Source: Leeuwenhoekiella sp.
GTDB lineage: Bacteria; Bacteroidota; Bacteroidia; Flavobacteriales; Flavobacteriaceae
DNA: 64,000 nt
Assembly (NCBI GenBank): GCA_002708845.1
Contig: PAPI01000034.1
Location: forward strand, 1 to 64,000
Reading direction: 5' to 3'
Translations under genes and position numbers: made by a program
The notes under the pieces: generated by a model
What the model was told of the DNA's origin: nothing
Database searches by the model: none
The model's input: only the letters and a program-made list of their open reading frames with translations
Shown: positions 26,923-37,068 of the stretch, one piece after another
Numbering within the stretch: position 1 is the stretch's first letter
How the letters are laid out: every line of letters starts with the position of its first letter

Positions 26923-27834
26923 ATGCAAACCAAAACCTTTACATATCTACTTGAAAATCCCGACCGCATTACCGGCGAAGAATCTATGGAGCTACGTAAT
27001 CTGGTAAAGGAATACCCCTTCTTTCAGGCAGCCCGCGCTCTTTATCTCAAAGGCCTGAAAAATGATGCCAGTTACCTGTACAACACTGAGCTTAAAAAAA
27101 CCGCAGCCTACACCCAGGATCGCAGCGTACTTTTTGACTACATCACTTCTGATTTCTTCAATCAAACTCAGGTAAGTGAGCAGATTAAAAATCAGGAAGC
27201 GCACCTAAAAAACATGGCTGTTTTTGAGTTTACCGATGTTTCGGCACAATTAGAAGCCGAAGAAATGGATAAAGCAAACCGGGTTCTTGATCCTGATTTT
27301 TTTGTGCCTAAAGAACCTTCTGAAGAACCAAGCCCCGAAGAGCAACTGCAACTGGGCAAGCCACTTGAATTTAATAAAAAAGAAACCCATTCATTCAGCG
27401 AATGGTTAAAGCTTACGTCGTTTAAGAAAATCAATCGGGAAACTTCAACGGCTGACACCGAAGAACCCAAACAAAGCCAGCAGGAAGTTCCTTCAGAAAA
27501 TAGAGAGCCACAAGTTCTTGTTTCGCAGCAACCCATTACCGAAGATGATCCCGATCGCGCCCGCCGACTGGAACTTATTGATCGTTTTATTGAAAGCAAT
27601 CCTAAAATAAAAGTGAGTCCGCCAGATACCGGTTTTAAAAAGACTGATTTAGAAGATCGCTTTAAACCCAGTGATAGCCTGATGACCGAGACTTTAGCAC
27701 GGGTTTATGTGGAGCAAAAAAATTACGCAAAAGCAAAACAAGCATATAAAATTTTAAGTTTGAAATATCCGGAAAAAAGTGGTTTCTTTGCAGACCAAAT
27801 TCGGGCAATAGAGAAATTGCAGGAAAACAAATAA
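26923..27834 (+). CDS. Tetratricopeptide-like protein of unknown function
   Basis: A 303-residue soluble protein with no signal peptide. The N-terminal part (about 1-100) is helical and starts with a conserved segment around YPFFQAARALYLKGLK. A low-complexity linker rich in Glu, Pro and Ser follows (about 120-205). The C-terminus has one clear TPR-like helix pair, LARVYVEQKNYAKAKQAYKI then LSLKYPEKS. It is conserved next to lptE and secG in Flavobacteriaceae as far as I know. A scaffold role is plausible; function is unknown. Confidence 0.8.
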   Translation: MQTKTFTYLLENPDRITGEESMELRNLVKEYPFFQAARALYLKGLKNDASYLYNTELKKTAAYTQDRSVLFDYITSDFFNQTQVSEQIKNQEAHLKNMAVFEFTDVSAQLEAEEMDKANRVLDPDFFVPKEPSEEPSPEEQLQLGKPLEFNKKETHSFSEWLKLTSFKKINRETSTADTEEPKQSQQEVPSENREPQVLVSQQPITEDDPDRARRLELIDRFIESNPKIKVSPPDTGFKKTDLEDRFKPSDSLMTETLARVYVEQKNYAKAKQAYKILSLKYPEKSGFFADQIRAIEKLQENK

Positions 27835-27886
27835 TTAAATCGCGGTTAACAATCTTGAAAATCGCGAGTCATAAATTGAATATCAG

Positions 27887-28231
27887 ATGTTTTTAATCTT
27901 TTTAGTTTTAATCATTATTGTAGCCTTCCTACTTATTGTAGTAATTATGGTTCAAAATCCTAAAGGTGGTGGTTTATCTTCTTCTTTTGGTGGAGGTGGC
28001 ACTCAGCAAATAGGTGGTGTTAAAAAGACCGGGGACTTTTTAGACAAAAGTACCTGGGGTCTTGCGACCATTCTTTTAGTCCTAATTTTGATTTCAAATG
28101 TGACTATCTTTGGAGGTGGCGAAAGCAATGAGTCTAAAGTAATAGACTCTGATGATGTAGAAAACATCGTTCCTTTGACAGAACCTGCTCCTGCAGACGC
28201 TGCTCCGGCGACAGATACTGATAATAACTAA
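27887..28231 (+). CDS. secG: Preprotein translocase subunit SecG
   Basis: A 114-residue accessory subunit of the SecYEG channel that eases protein export. Two membrane helices (about 2-22 and 56-76) flank the conserved cytoplasmic loop VQNPKGGGLSSSFGGG. A Glu/Ala/Pro-rich tail extends the C-terminus. Last gene before a strong terminator, so it ends the miaB operon. Confidence 0.95.
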   Translation: MFLIFLVLIIIVAFLLIVVIMVQNPKGGGLSSSFGGGGTQQIGGVKKTGDFLDKSTWGLATILLVLILISNVTIFGGGESNESKVIDSDDVENIVPLTEPAPADAAPATDTDNN

Positions 28232-28259
28232 GTGACAGTTTAGTCATCCTATAATTTAG

Positions 28260-28287
28260 AAGACCGCAATAAAGCGGTCTTTTTTTT
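28260..28287 (+). terminator. Intrinsic terminator after secG
   Basis: Stem AGACCGC/GCGGTCT (28261-28280) with loop AATAAA, followed by seven T. It ends the miaB-secG transcript and separates it from groES. Confidence 0.92.
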
Positions 28288-28292
28288 GCCTT

Positions 28293-28324
28293 TTTGTCAG
28301 CATCCCTCAACTGGCATACTTTGT
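28293..28324 (+). promoter_or_regulatory. Candidate groES promoter
   Basis: TTTG (28293-28296), 20 bases, then TACTTTGT (28317-28324), close to TTTG-N19-TAnnTTTG. No CIRCE element (inverted TTAGCACTC repeat) is present, so heat control by HrcA/CIRCE is not supported here. Confidence 0.4.
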
Positions 28325-28376
28325 GCCTTTTGGTGGTCACAATTAAGAAAATTAATAACTAAAAATTCATACAAAA

Positions 28377-28652
28377 ATGGGAGTAAATATTAAACCTCTT
28401 TCAGATCGGGTTTTGGTAGAGCCAATGGCAGCTGAAACTAAGACAGCATCCGGCCTTTACATTCCGGAAACAGCAAAAGAAAAACCTCAACAGGGTAAAG
28501 TTGTCGCTGTAGGAAGCGGTAAAAAGGATCACGAGATGACTGTAAAAGTGGGTGACACCGTTCTTTACGGAAAATATTCGGGTACCGAACTAAAATTAGA
28601 TGGAAACGACTACCTGATGATGCGCGAAGACGACATCCTGGCGATCATCTAA
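28377..28652 (+). CDS. groES: Co-chaperonin GroES
   Basis: A 91-residue lid protein of the GroEL chaperonin. It has the family start [12 protein letters not shown], a mobile loop [20 protein letters not shown], and the roof segment near SGTELKLDG. Length is normal. The groEL gene follows after 66 bases. Confidence 0.97.
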   Translation: MGVNIKPLSDRVLVEPMAAETKTASGLYIPETAKEKPQQGKVVAVGSGKKDHEMTVKVGDTVLYGKYSGTELKLDGNDYLMMREDDILAII

Positions 28653-28676
28653 TTCAACTTCTGTTTAACACACTAA

Positions 28677-30359
<1,683 letters not shown>

Positions 30360-30387
30360 TGCAAAACGCACATAGAAATCATTAAGT

Positions 30388-30424
30388 AAAAAAATCCCTT
30401 CAGAGAAATCTGAAGGGATTTTTT
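30388..30424 (+). terminator. Bidirectional terminator after groEL
   Basis: A perfect 12-bp stem AATCCCTTCAGA/TCTGAAGGGATT closes a GAAA tetraloop (30393-30420), with A run before and T run after. It serves groEL on the plus strand and can serve the convergent DUF3347 gene. Confidence 0.93.
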
Positions 30425-30468
30425 ATTGGTCATCCTTTTAGCTTTTCAGCATCCAGAAGCAAAAAGCA

Positions 30469-31005
30469 CTACTCTATTTTAGAATCAACTGTACCACAGT
30501 TGAGCATCACATCGCCAAAATACGGGTTATACACTTTTTCTTCGTTAGAAATCCAGTATGCTCCTTTCCCATTAAAAGCCATCGGGCAATATTGATAATA
30601 CAGGCTCCCGGATGTGATATTTGCTTCAACTAAAGATTTAACCTCAGCGGTCAACTCTTCAAAACGAGCTCTCTGGATAGCTACATCTGTAGCGGCAGCA
30701 ATATCCTGTGCAGTGACCAAAAGTTCAGCCGTGTCAGAATCTAATTCCTTAATACTTTCCAGCATTTTTGAAGCCGCAGCTTTAGCAGCCTCAGCATCGG
30801 TATTTACGAGAGCAACTTTCAACAAATTATAATCATCATAAACCTGCGCCACCTGCTTGTTTTCAAACTGAGCTTCACGTTCACTGCCTAAATAAACTTC
30901 TTCCTGACTCGAATCCGCAGAAACGGTTACAGTTTCTAATTTCGCTTTCTTTTCGCCGCAGTCTAATAACAAAAGCGCAGCGGAAACTATAAATATTTTT
31001 TTCAT
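30469..31005 (-). CDS. DUF3347 domain-containing protein
   Basis: A 178-residue exported protein. A signal sequence precedes LLLLDCGEKK, which resembles a lipobox but has Asp at -1, an unusual residue there, so lipidation is uncertain. The helical central part (about 60-135) is the DUF3347 fold. The C-terminal YYQYCPMAFNGKGAYWIS and NPYFGDVMLNCG carry Cys and Met residues typical of members linked to copper handling and CusB-like proteins. It lies 34 bases downstream of the XrtF-associated gene on the same strand, which suggests one transcript. Confidence 0.82.
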   Translation of the reverse strand: MKKIFIVSAALLLLDCGEKKAKLETVTVSADSSQEEVYLGSEREAQFENKQVAQVYDDYNLLKVALVNTDAEAAKAAASKMLESIKELDSDTAELLVTAQDIAAATDVAIQRARFEELTAEVKSLVEANITSGSLYYQYCPMAFNGKGAYWISNEEKVYNPYFGDVMLNCGTVDSKIE

Positions 31006-31039
31006 ACTATAAATTCAATTTTCGGACTAAAGATACAAA

Positions 31040-31477
31040 CTAAGCTTTGCTCTTGAGTCTTTGATAATAAAATGCAGGTATTAAAATAAGCAGCAGCATG
31101 GGCTGAATCAAAAACCGCCGGATGTAAAACAGCAGCAGGTTGAGATCTATACTATAATTTTTTAAGACTAAGATGAATGCCGTTAGTAGCACGACAAATA
31201 CCACTGCATAGATAAGCAGTAGTATTTTAAAATTTTCGCGATTGCGAAAAAGCAAAAGAATAAAGATGATAGAGATCGCAGCGTTAAGCCAAAACCGAAT
31301 CATGGCATGTATTATAAGCTTCAAAAAATCCAGCTTCGGAAGGGCAGTCTCGTACAGATAAGCAGATTTAAAAAAAAGAATCAATGGGTCATAAAACAAT
31401 TCGTTTTCAAAAATACGAATACAGACCAAAGCAATTATCAAAATAAAGCAAACTAAAAGAACAACAGCTTTTCTCAT
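31040..31477 (-). CDS. Exosortase F system-associated membrane protein
   Basis: A 145-residue integral membrane protein with four hydrophobic segments (about 4-22, 56-78, 87-105, 120-138). Size, placement and sequence fit the protein that always accompanies XrtF in Flavobacteriaceae. Its start overlaps the end of the xrtF gene by four bases (ATGA-type coupling), so the two are translationally coupled. A TTTTCGC/GCGAAAA palindrome lies inside the gene. Function is unknown beyond the genetic link. Confidence 0.82.
   Translation of the reverse strand: MRKAVVLLVCFILIIALVCIRIFENELFYDPLILFFKSAYLYETALPKLDFLKLIIHAMIRFWLNAAISIIFILLLFRNRENFKILLLIYAVVFVVLLTAFILVLKNYSIDLNLLLFYIRRFLIQPMLLLILIPAFYYQRLKSKA
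31233..31250. repeat. TTTTCGC-GATT-GCGAAAA inverted repeat
   Basis: Seven-base perfect arms around a four-base centre, inside the XrtF-associated gene. One of six similar palindromes in the window. Confidence 0.5.
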
Positions 31478-32016
31478 AACATCTGCTTTTTAAACCTGCG
31501 AATCCAAAAAAGCCAAAGTACTACTACCAGCCCATAAATAATTCCCGGAAATACCACATCGTGCAAAACATCTTTATAGTTTGGATACTCATACAACCCG
31601 ATGCTTAGAATTGCGATACGTATGATATTGACAGCATAAACAAGTACTCCACCACCAAGAATAAATAAAAGCGTGGTGCGAAATCCTTGATAAAACGCCA
31701 GAATAAACGCGGAGAATAAAATCAAAACACTTACTGCATTGCAACCCTCTACAACACGAGCCACAAAAAGATCGTTAACATATAATTTCATTGAAGCTTC
31801 AGTAGGGTGCGATTCAATCTCTCCCCGATATCCGAGTACATTTATCAGGCTTTCGCTGTGCTGCGCTACCCGATGCGTTATATAATCCGGATAAAAGACT
31901 TCTGATTGCGCATATTTCAAATACATAGCATAACCACAACTCAACAGAAGATAGACCCCTAAAAAAGTAAGGATAAACGAAAGTACCGACTTATATTTGC
32001 GAATCAATTGAAGCAC
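31474..32016 (-). CDS. xrtF: Exosortase family protein XrtF
   Basis: An integral-membrane cysteine transpeptidase of the exosortase/archaeosortase type, expected to cleave and re-anchor proteins carrying a C-terminal sorting signal. With the GTG start at 32016 (180 residues) the catalytic triad is Cys92 in VEGCNAVS, Arg133 in NIIRIAILS and His152 in VLHDVVFPG, in the right order and spacing. An in-frame ATG at 32088 would overlap the divergent GAF gene by 34 bases, so I favour an internal GTG (32016) or TTG (32007). No substrate with an obvious sorting tail is encoded in the window. Confidence 0.85.
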   Translation of the reverse strand: MLQLIRKYKSVLSFILTFLGVYLLLSCGYAMYLKYAQSEVFYPDYITHRVAQHSESLINVLGYRGEIESHPTEASMKLYVNDLFVARVVEGCNAVSVLILFSAFILAFYQGFRTTLLFILGGGVLVYAVNIIRIAILSIGLYEYPNYKDVLHDVVFPGIIYGLVVVLWLFWIRRFKKQML

Positions 32017-32054
32017 TAAAAACAGGTTTAAAACCACCCTAAAATACAAGAAAA

Positions 32055-32513
32055 ATGACTTTTGAAGCTCTAAAATCACAAGTATCAACTATTCTGCAAC
32101 AAGATAAGCTTTCGGTGGAGCACCGACTTGAAGAGCTTTGTACGCTTTTACGTGCTGAAGTCGATTATTACGATTGGGTAGGTTTCTATTTTAAAAATGG
32201 AGATAAAGATGAACTTAAATTGAGCTCCTATGCCGGTGAACCTACAGATCATACGATAATTCCCTTTGGAAAAGGTATTTGTGGTCAGGTTGCGGTTTCT
32301 AATCAAAACTTCGTGGTGCCTGATGTGAAAGCACAGGATAATTACATTGCGTGTAGCATCACGGTTAAAGCTGAGATCGTTATTCCACTATTCGTTAATG
32401 GCGAAAACATGGGTCAAATCGATATAGATTCAAATACCCCTGACCCGTTTACAGAAGCTGACGAGCGCTTTTTAGAATGGGTAAATCAGCAGGTTGCAGA
32501 AATCTTAAGCTAA
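32055..32513 (+). CDS. GAF-domain protein, free methionine-(R)-sulfoxide reductase-like
   Basis: A 152-residue single GAF domain. It matches the fRMsr family, which reduces free Met-(R)-sulfoxide: FGKGICGQVA holds Cys76 and DNYIACSITVKAEIVIP holds Cys100, spaced 24 residues apart like the E. coli Cys94 and Cys118. The third family cysteine (E. coli Cys84) is replaced by His66. Activity with an altered recycling path, or a sensor role, are both possible. It starts 39 bases from the likely start of the divergent xrtF gene. Confidence 0.85.
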   Translation: MTFEALKSQVSTILQQDKLSVEHRLEELCTLLRAEVDYYDWVGFYFKNGDKDELKLSSYAGEPTDHTIIPFGKGICGQVAVSNQNFVVPDVKAQDNYIACSITVKAEIVIPLFVNGENMGQIDIDSNTPDPFTEADERFLEWVNQQVAEILS

Positions 32514-32540
32514 AACCACGCAACCTTTTTAATAAAACAC

Positions 32541-32579
32541 ATCTCATAATAAACTAACCATTATGAGATTTTTTATTTT
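32541..32579 (+). promoter_or_regulatory. Terminator-shaped hairpin covering a start codon
   Basis: ATCTCATAAT (32541-32550) pairs perfectly with ATTATGAGAT (32560-32569) around a nine-base loop, and is followed by T5-A-T4. The 3' arm contains the ATG (32563) of the next gene. It could end the GAF transcript, or hide the start codon of the lipoprotein mRNA, or both. Confidence 0.6.
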
Positions 32580-33033
32580 GCTGGCGTTGAGCCTGTCTAT
32601 TTTAAGCTGTAACAATGATGATGTTGATGAGAATCAAGAAATGATTTGCTCAGCAGTATCCTGCTTTAGCTATTCTATCGCTTTAGATCTTGTTGATCAA
32701 AACACTAAGGAAAACTTATTATCCAATAATACACTGAATGCCGAAAACCTCAAACTTATTCGCACATCAGACCAAAGTGAAGTTACATTCTACCTGAATA
32801 CAGACAATATTATATTCATAAGTTCAAACCGAGAAAATCGAGATTTTCAAAAATTTGAATATCAGCTTCAAAGCTTTGGTGAAGCTATTTTGAATATAAG
32901 CTTCGATTCAAAAGAAATAACATCATCTCGTGACTGTTGTATCGTTTTAGAAATCAAAAATGTTGAATTTGACGGTGCAACATCTGAAAATCTTGATTCT
33001 CCTTATTATTATAGAGTGCTCCTCGACTTGTAA
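32563..33033 (+). CDS. Small lipoprotein of unknown function
   Basis: A 156-residue exported lipoprotein: signal peptide MRFFILLALSLSILSC with lipobox LSC (lipid Cys16), then an Asp/Asn-rich NNDDVDEN tether. The mature part is mostly beta-strand prone and contains Cys29, Cys34 and an adjacent Cys pair in SRDCCIVLE, which could form disulfides. I recognise no family. It follows the GAF gene after 49 bases, but a hairpin covers its start. Confidence 0.65.
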   Translation: MRFFILLALSLSILSCNNDDVDENQEMICSAVSCFSYSIALDLVDQNTKENLLSNNTLNAENLKLIRTSDQSEVTFYLNTDNIIFISSNRENRDFQKFEYQLQSFGEAILNISFDSKEITSSRDCCIVLEIKNVEFDGATSENLDSPYYYRVLLDL

Positions 33034-33035
33034 GT

Positions 33036-34289
33036 TTACATCCCCGTCCTAATCGCCTCAACGGGGTCTAAACGTGAAGCCATAAAGGCAGGTACAATCC
33101 CGGCAATTAAACCAATAAGAACAGAGCTAAACAAGCCATAAAAAATATTGGTAGCCGAAAGTACAAACTCAAAGCTTCCGGTAAACTGTGAGAGTATAAT
33201 AGTAATAATCCAAACCAGCCCAAGACCGATTAATCCACCAATGGCTGCCAGGATAATCGATTCAAATAAAAATTGAAGTAAAATAAATCGGTTTTTAGCT
33301 CCAAGTGCTTTTTGAATTCCGATAAGGTTGGTACGCTCCTTAACGCTTACAAACATAATATTGGCAATACCAAAGCCACCAACCAGCAGGGAGAAGAGAC
33401 CTATAAATCCACCAATGGTTGACATAGTACCAGTAATGTTATCTATAAAATCAGTGAAGCCAGAAAGCTGATTGATAAAGAAGTTATTGACTTCATCTGT
33501 CTTTAAACCGCGATACTGACGTAAGCGTTGTGCAAGAATGGCATTAAATTCGGCTACATCAATACCAGATTCGGGCTTGATTACGATCTGTGGAAATGCC
33601 GCTTTATTATTGCTTCCATAAATACGGCGCACCACATTTACCGGCACAATCACCGCTCCATCTTTAGAAGGCCCGAAAATACTATTCCCTTCCTTTTCCA
33701 AAACCCCAATAACTGAGAATCGTTGTCCGTAAAGGCGCACTTGCTTCCCTATAGGATCTAAGCCTCCAAATAAGCCTTCGGCAATCTCATCCCCAAGTAC
33801 AATCACATTAGAACCGCTGTTGGATTCAGCCTCATTAAAAAAGCGTCCTTCTGCCAGTTGCAAAGCCTCTATATTATAATACCCGTCAGTAACCGGTGCA
33901 ATATTTACTCCCGTAACAAGTTTGTCTCCAAATTTTATAGATTCTGCTGGTACATTGAGACTAAAAGAAGCTGCTTCCACATCAGGTACATTTCGGCTTA
34001 TAAACTGATACTCCTCATAGGTTACATCCGGAAATTGCTCCCGCTTCCACTTTGGAATATCTGTGGGCCCAAATGAAAAACGCATTAAAATAATCGTGCT
34101 GTTATCAAGCGAAGAAAGACTGCCTTTAATTTCCTGCTTGAGGGAATCTACTGCAGCCAGTACCCCAATAATCGAAAAGATACCAATAGTTACTCCAAGC
34201 AAAGACAACAAGGTGCGCAACTTATTGTTACGCAATGCGTTGACCGCAAATGCCAGACTCTCTTTTAAAACCCTGAGGTAAATTAGCAT
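33036..34289 (-). CDS. MacB-like ABC transporter permease (FtsX family)
   Basis: A 417-residue membrane protein with one N-terminal helix (LRTLLSLLGVTIGIFSIIGV), a large periplasmic MacB-type core (about 55-255) and three C-terminal FtsX helices (GFIGLFSLLVGGFGIANIM and following). The TM ends with the conserved FMASRLDPVEAIR. I use the ATG at 34289 (MLIYLRVLKESLAFA), not an upstream in-frame ATG at 34397, which adds a sequence with no family match. No ATPase partner is adjacent, so it must pair with one encoded elsewhere. Such pumps act by mechanotransmission on periplasmic substrates such as lipoproteins, peptides or antibiotics. Confidence 0.9.
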   Translation of the reverse strand: MLIYLRVLKESLAFAVNALRNNKLRTLLSLLGVTIGIFSIIGVLAAVDSLKQEIKGSLSSLDNSTIILMRFSFGPTDIPKWKREQFPDVTYEEYQFISRNVPDVEAASFSLNVPAESIKFGDKLVTGVNIAPVTDGYYNIEALQLAEGRFFNEAESNSGSNVIVLGDEIAEGLFGGLDPIGKQVRLYGQRFSVIGVLEKEGNSIFGPSKDGAVIVPVNVVRRIYGSNNKAAFPQIVIKPESGIDVAEFNAILAQRLRQYRGLKTDEVNNFFINQLSGFTDFIDNITGTMSTIGGFIGLFSLLVGGFGIANIMFVSVKERTNLIGIQKALGAKNRFILLQFLFESIILAAIGGLIGLGLVWIITIILSQFTGSFEFVLSATNIFYGLFSSVLIGLIAGIVPAFMASRLDPVEAIRTGM

Positions 34290-34396
34290 AACAAAGACTA
34301 AATTATAATGCCTGTATGACGCAAAAGACCATTCAGCGTTACAAATTATACCGAGAAAATACAAAAATATGCGTGATGTTTTAGTGCTTAAATTCA

Positions 34397-34404
34397 TACT
34401 TTTG
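34397..34404 (+). promoter_or_regulatory. TACTTTTG -7 box of purH
   Basis: Perfect TAnnTTTG match 21 bases before the purH ATG. The -33 box at 19 bases is not conserved. No PurR-type operator is recognisable. Confidence 0.45.
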
Positions 34405-34425
34405 CACCCAAAATAAATTTTTCTT

Positions 34426-35952
34426 ATGAGTACTCCTATTCAGGCCAAAGCAGCCCTGGTTTCCGTTTTTAGCAAAGAAGGTCTTGAACCGCTTATCAAA
34501 AAATTTCATGAACTTGGCATAACGCTTTATTCTACAGGAGGAACCGAAAAATTTATACGGGACTTAGATATCCCTGTCGTGCCCGTTGAAGACATCACAT
34601 CCTACCCTTCTATTCTGGGCGGAAGAGTTAAAACACTACATCCTAAAATCTTCGGCGGAATCCTGAACCGTCAGGACCACGAGGGTGATGTTGCCGAGAT
34701 GGAAGAATATGAAATCCCACAATTGGATATTGTAATCGTAGACTTATATCCTTTTGAGAAAACAGTAGCCTCAGGAGCTTCAGAGCAGGATATCGTAGAA
34801 AAAATTGACATTGGTGGTATTTCACTCATCCGTGCTGCGGCTAAAAATTTTAAAGACACGCTTTGCGTTTCTTCAGTTGAAGATTATGAAGAAGTCTTAG
34901 AACTTATTTCTACAAATGAGGGAACAACTACCCTGGCAGATCGCAAGCGTTTTGCAGCAAAAGCCTTTAATGTTTCATCACATTATGATACGGCTATCTT
35001 CAACTATTTTAATGAAGAAGAAACGGTTTATAAAGCCAGTTATACCCAGGGTAAAACATTGCGTTACGGTGAAAATCCGCACCAGCAGGGTACTTTTTAC
35101 GGGGATTTTGACGCTATGTTTGAACAACTACACGGCAAAGAGCTTTCTTATAACAACCTACTTGATGTAGATGCTGCCGTAAACCTGATGGCTGAATTTA
35201 AAGATGAGAACCCAACCTTTGCTATCCTGAAGCACAATAACGCTTGTGGTGTGGCGCAACGCCCAACTTTGCATCAGGCATACGTTGATGCTTTGGCAGG
35301 AGACCCGGTGTCGGCATTTGGAGGAATTTTAATAGCTAATAAAGAAATCGATAAGGATACCGCAGAAGAAATTCACAAATTATTTTGCGAGGTAGTTATT
35401 GCGCCTTCTTATTCTGCCGATGCTTTAGAAATTTTAAAAGGAAAGAAAAATCGGGTGCTGCTCATTCAGAAGCCGGTTGACCTTCCTAAAGATCAGGTGC
35501 GCAGTTGTTTAAACGGTGTACTTGTTCAGGATAAAGATCATATTACAGACAGTCTTAAAGATCTTAAGACGGTAACAAACAATAAACCCACAGTTAAAGA
35601 GTTAACTGACTTAGTATTTGCTTCAAAAATTTGCAAACACACCAAGTCTAACACCATTGTTTTTGCAAAAGGCAAACAACTTTTTGCCAGTGGTACCGGG
35701 CAGACTTCACGGGTTGACGCCTTGCGTCAGGCTGTTGAAAAGGCAACATCTTTTGGTTTTGACCTTAAGGGAGCTGTAATGGCAAGTGACGCATTTTTCC
35801 CGTTTCCGGATTGTGTGGAACTTGCAGATAAAGCAGGAATTACAGCAGTGATTCAACCGGGTGGTTCCATAAAAGATCAATTGAGTATTGATTATTGCAA
35901 TGAGCACGATGTTGCGATGGTAATGACTGGAACGAGACATTTTAAACATTAA
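34426..35952 (+). CDS. purH: Bifunctional AICAR transformylase / IMP cyclohydrolase PurH
   Basis: A 508-residue enzyme catalysing the last two steps of IMP synthesis: transfer of a formyl group from 10-formyl-THF to AICAR, then ring closure. The N-terminal MGS domain (about 1-190) carries STGGTEKFI and RVKTLHPKIFGGIL; the C-terminal transformylase domain carries KHNNACGVA and the end PGGSIKDQLSIDYCNEHDVA. Length is normal. It lies between the MacB-like gene and mreB, with its own promoter box. Confidence 0.97.
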   Translation: MSTPIQAKAALVSVFSKEGLEPLIKKFHELGITLYSTGGTEKFIRDLDIPVVPVEDITSYPSILGGRVKTLHPKIFGGILNRQDHEGDVAEMEEYEIPQLDIVIVDLYPFEKTVASGASEQDIVEKIDIGGISLIRAAAKNFKDTLCVSSVEDYEEVLELISTNEGTTTLADRKRFAAKAFNVSSHYDTAIFNYFNEEETVYKASYTQGKTLRYGENPHQQGTFYGDFDAMFEQLHGKELSYNNLLDVDAAVNLMAEFKDENPTFAILKHNNACGVAQRPTLHQAYVDALAGDPVSAFGGILIANKEIDKDTAEEIHKLFCEVVIAPSYSADALEILKGKKNRVLLIQKPVDLPKDQVRSCLNGVLVQDKDHITDSLKDLKTVTNNKPTVKELTDLVFASKICKHTKSNTIVFAKGKQLFASGTGQTSRVDALRQAVEKATSFGFDLKGAVMASDAFFPFPDCVELADKAGITAVIQPGGSIKDQLSIDYCNEHDVAMVMTGTRHFKH

Positions 35953-36025
35953 TAAAACCGTATTTTTTAAGTACATTTAAAGATTAACCTTTTAGCACCT
36001 AACCTCCCTAATTACCTACTAGCTT

Positions 36026-37054
36026 ATGGGCTTTTTTGATTTTCTTACCGAAGAAATAGCGATAGATCTTGGTACCGCAAACACCCTCATCATTCACAAC
36101 GACAAAGTTGTGGTTGACAGTCCGTCTATTGTTGCCCGGGACCGGGTAAGCAATAAAATTATTGCTGCCGGTAAAGATGCCGCAATGATGCAGGGAAAAA
36201 CCCATGAAAATATCAAAACCATCCGTCCACTTAAAGATGGGGTGATCGCAGATTTTGACGCGAGTGAGCAGATGATGAGTATGTTTATTAAAGAGATTCC
36301 TGCTCTTAAAAAGCGCCTGTTTGCTCCTGCCCTGCGTATGGTAATTTGTATTCCTTCCGGGATTACAGAGGTTGAAATGCGCGCGGTCAAAGAAAGTGCC
36401 GAGCGTGTAAACGGCAAAGAGGTTTATTTGATTCACGAGCCTATGGCTGCAGCTATAGGTATAGGCGTTGACATTATGCAGCCTAAAGGAAATATGATTG
36501 TGGATATAGGTGGAGGAACTACCGAGATTGCAGTTATTGCTCTAGGTGGAATTGTTTGCGATAAGTCGGTCAAGATTGCAGGAGATGTATTCACCAATGA
36601 CATCATCTATTATATGCGCACCCAGCACAACCTTTATGTTGGGGAACGCAGTGCAGAAAAGATTAAAATTCAAATAGGTGCAGCTACTGAAGATTTAGAA
36701 GTTCCGCCAGAAGATATGAGCGTACAGGGACGTGATTTGCTTACCGGTAAACCCAAACAGGTTTCTATTTCTTATCGTGAGATTGCCAAGGCTTTAGATA
36801 AATCAATTCTGCGTATCGAAGACGCGGTTATGGAAACCTTATCTCAAACTCCCCCTGAACTTGCAGCAGATATCTATAATACAGGTATCTACCTGGCAGG
36901 TGGTGGTAGTATGTTACGCGGTTTGGACAAGCGTTTATCTCAGAAGACCGATTTACCGGTTTATATCGCAGAAGATCCGCTTCGTGCCGTAGTAAGAGGT
37001 ACCGGTATCACGCTCAAGAACCTGAATAAATTTAAGAGCGTACTCATCAAATAA
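36026..37054 (+). CDS. mreB: Rod shape-determining protein MreB
   Basis: A 342-residue actin-like ATPase that forms membrane-associated filaments guiding lateral cell-wall synthesis. EIAIDLGTANTLI is the phosphate-1 loop, DIGGGTTEIAVIA the phosphate-2 loop and AGGGSMLRGLD the adenosine motif. It begins a plus-strand cell-shape operon with mreC, mreD, PBP2 and rodA. Confidence 0.97.
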   Translation: MGFFDFLTEEIAIDLGTANTLIIHNDKVVVDSPSIVARDRVSNKIIAAGKDAAMMQGKTHENIKTIRPLKDGVIADFDASEQMMSMFIKEIPALKKRLFAPALRMVICIPSGITEVEMRAVKESAERVNGKEVYLIHEPMAAAIGIGVDIMQPKGNMIVDIGGGTTEIAVIALGGIVCDKSVKIAGDVFTNDIIYYMRTQHNLYVGERSAEKIKIQIGAATEDLEVPPEDMSVQGRDLLTGKPKQVSISYREIAKALDKSILRIEDAVMETLSQTPPELAADIYNTGIYLAGGGSMLRGLDKRLSQKTDLPVYIAEDPLRAVVRGTGITLKNLNKFKSVLIK

Positions 37055-37068
37055 CAGGATTGTGATTC

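Noticed and set aside
28288-28376. CIRCE element before groES
   Set aside because: I looked for the inverted TTAGCACTC/GAGTGCTAA repeat and did not find it.
32017-32088. An upstream ATG for xrtF at 32088
   Set aside because: It would overlap the divergent GAF gene start by 34 bases and add residues that do not look like the family N-terminus.
34290-34397. An upstream ATG for the MacB-like permease at 34397
   Set aside because: The added residues precede the normal cytoplasmic N-terminus of the family and would overlap the purH promoter area.
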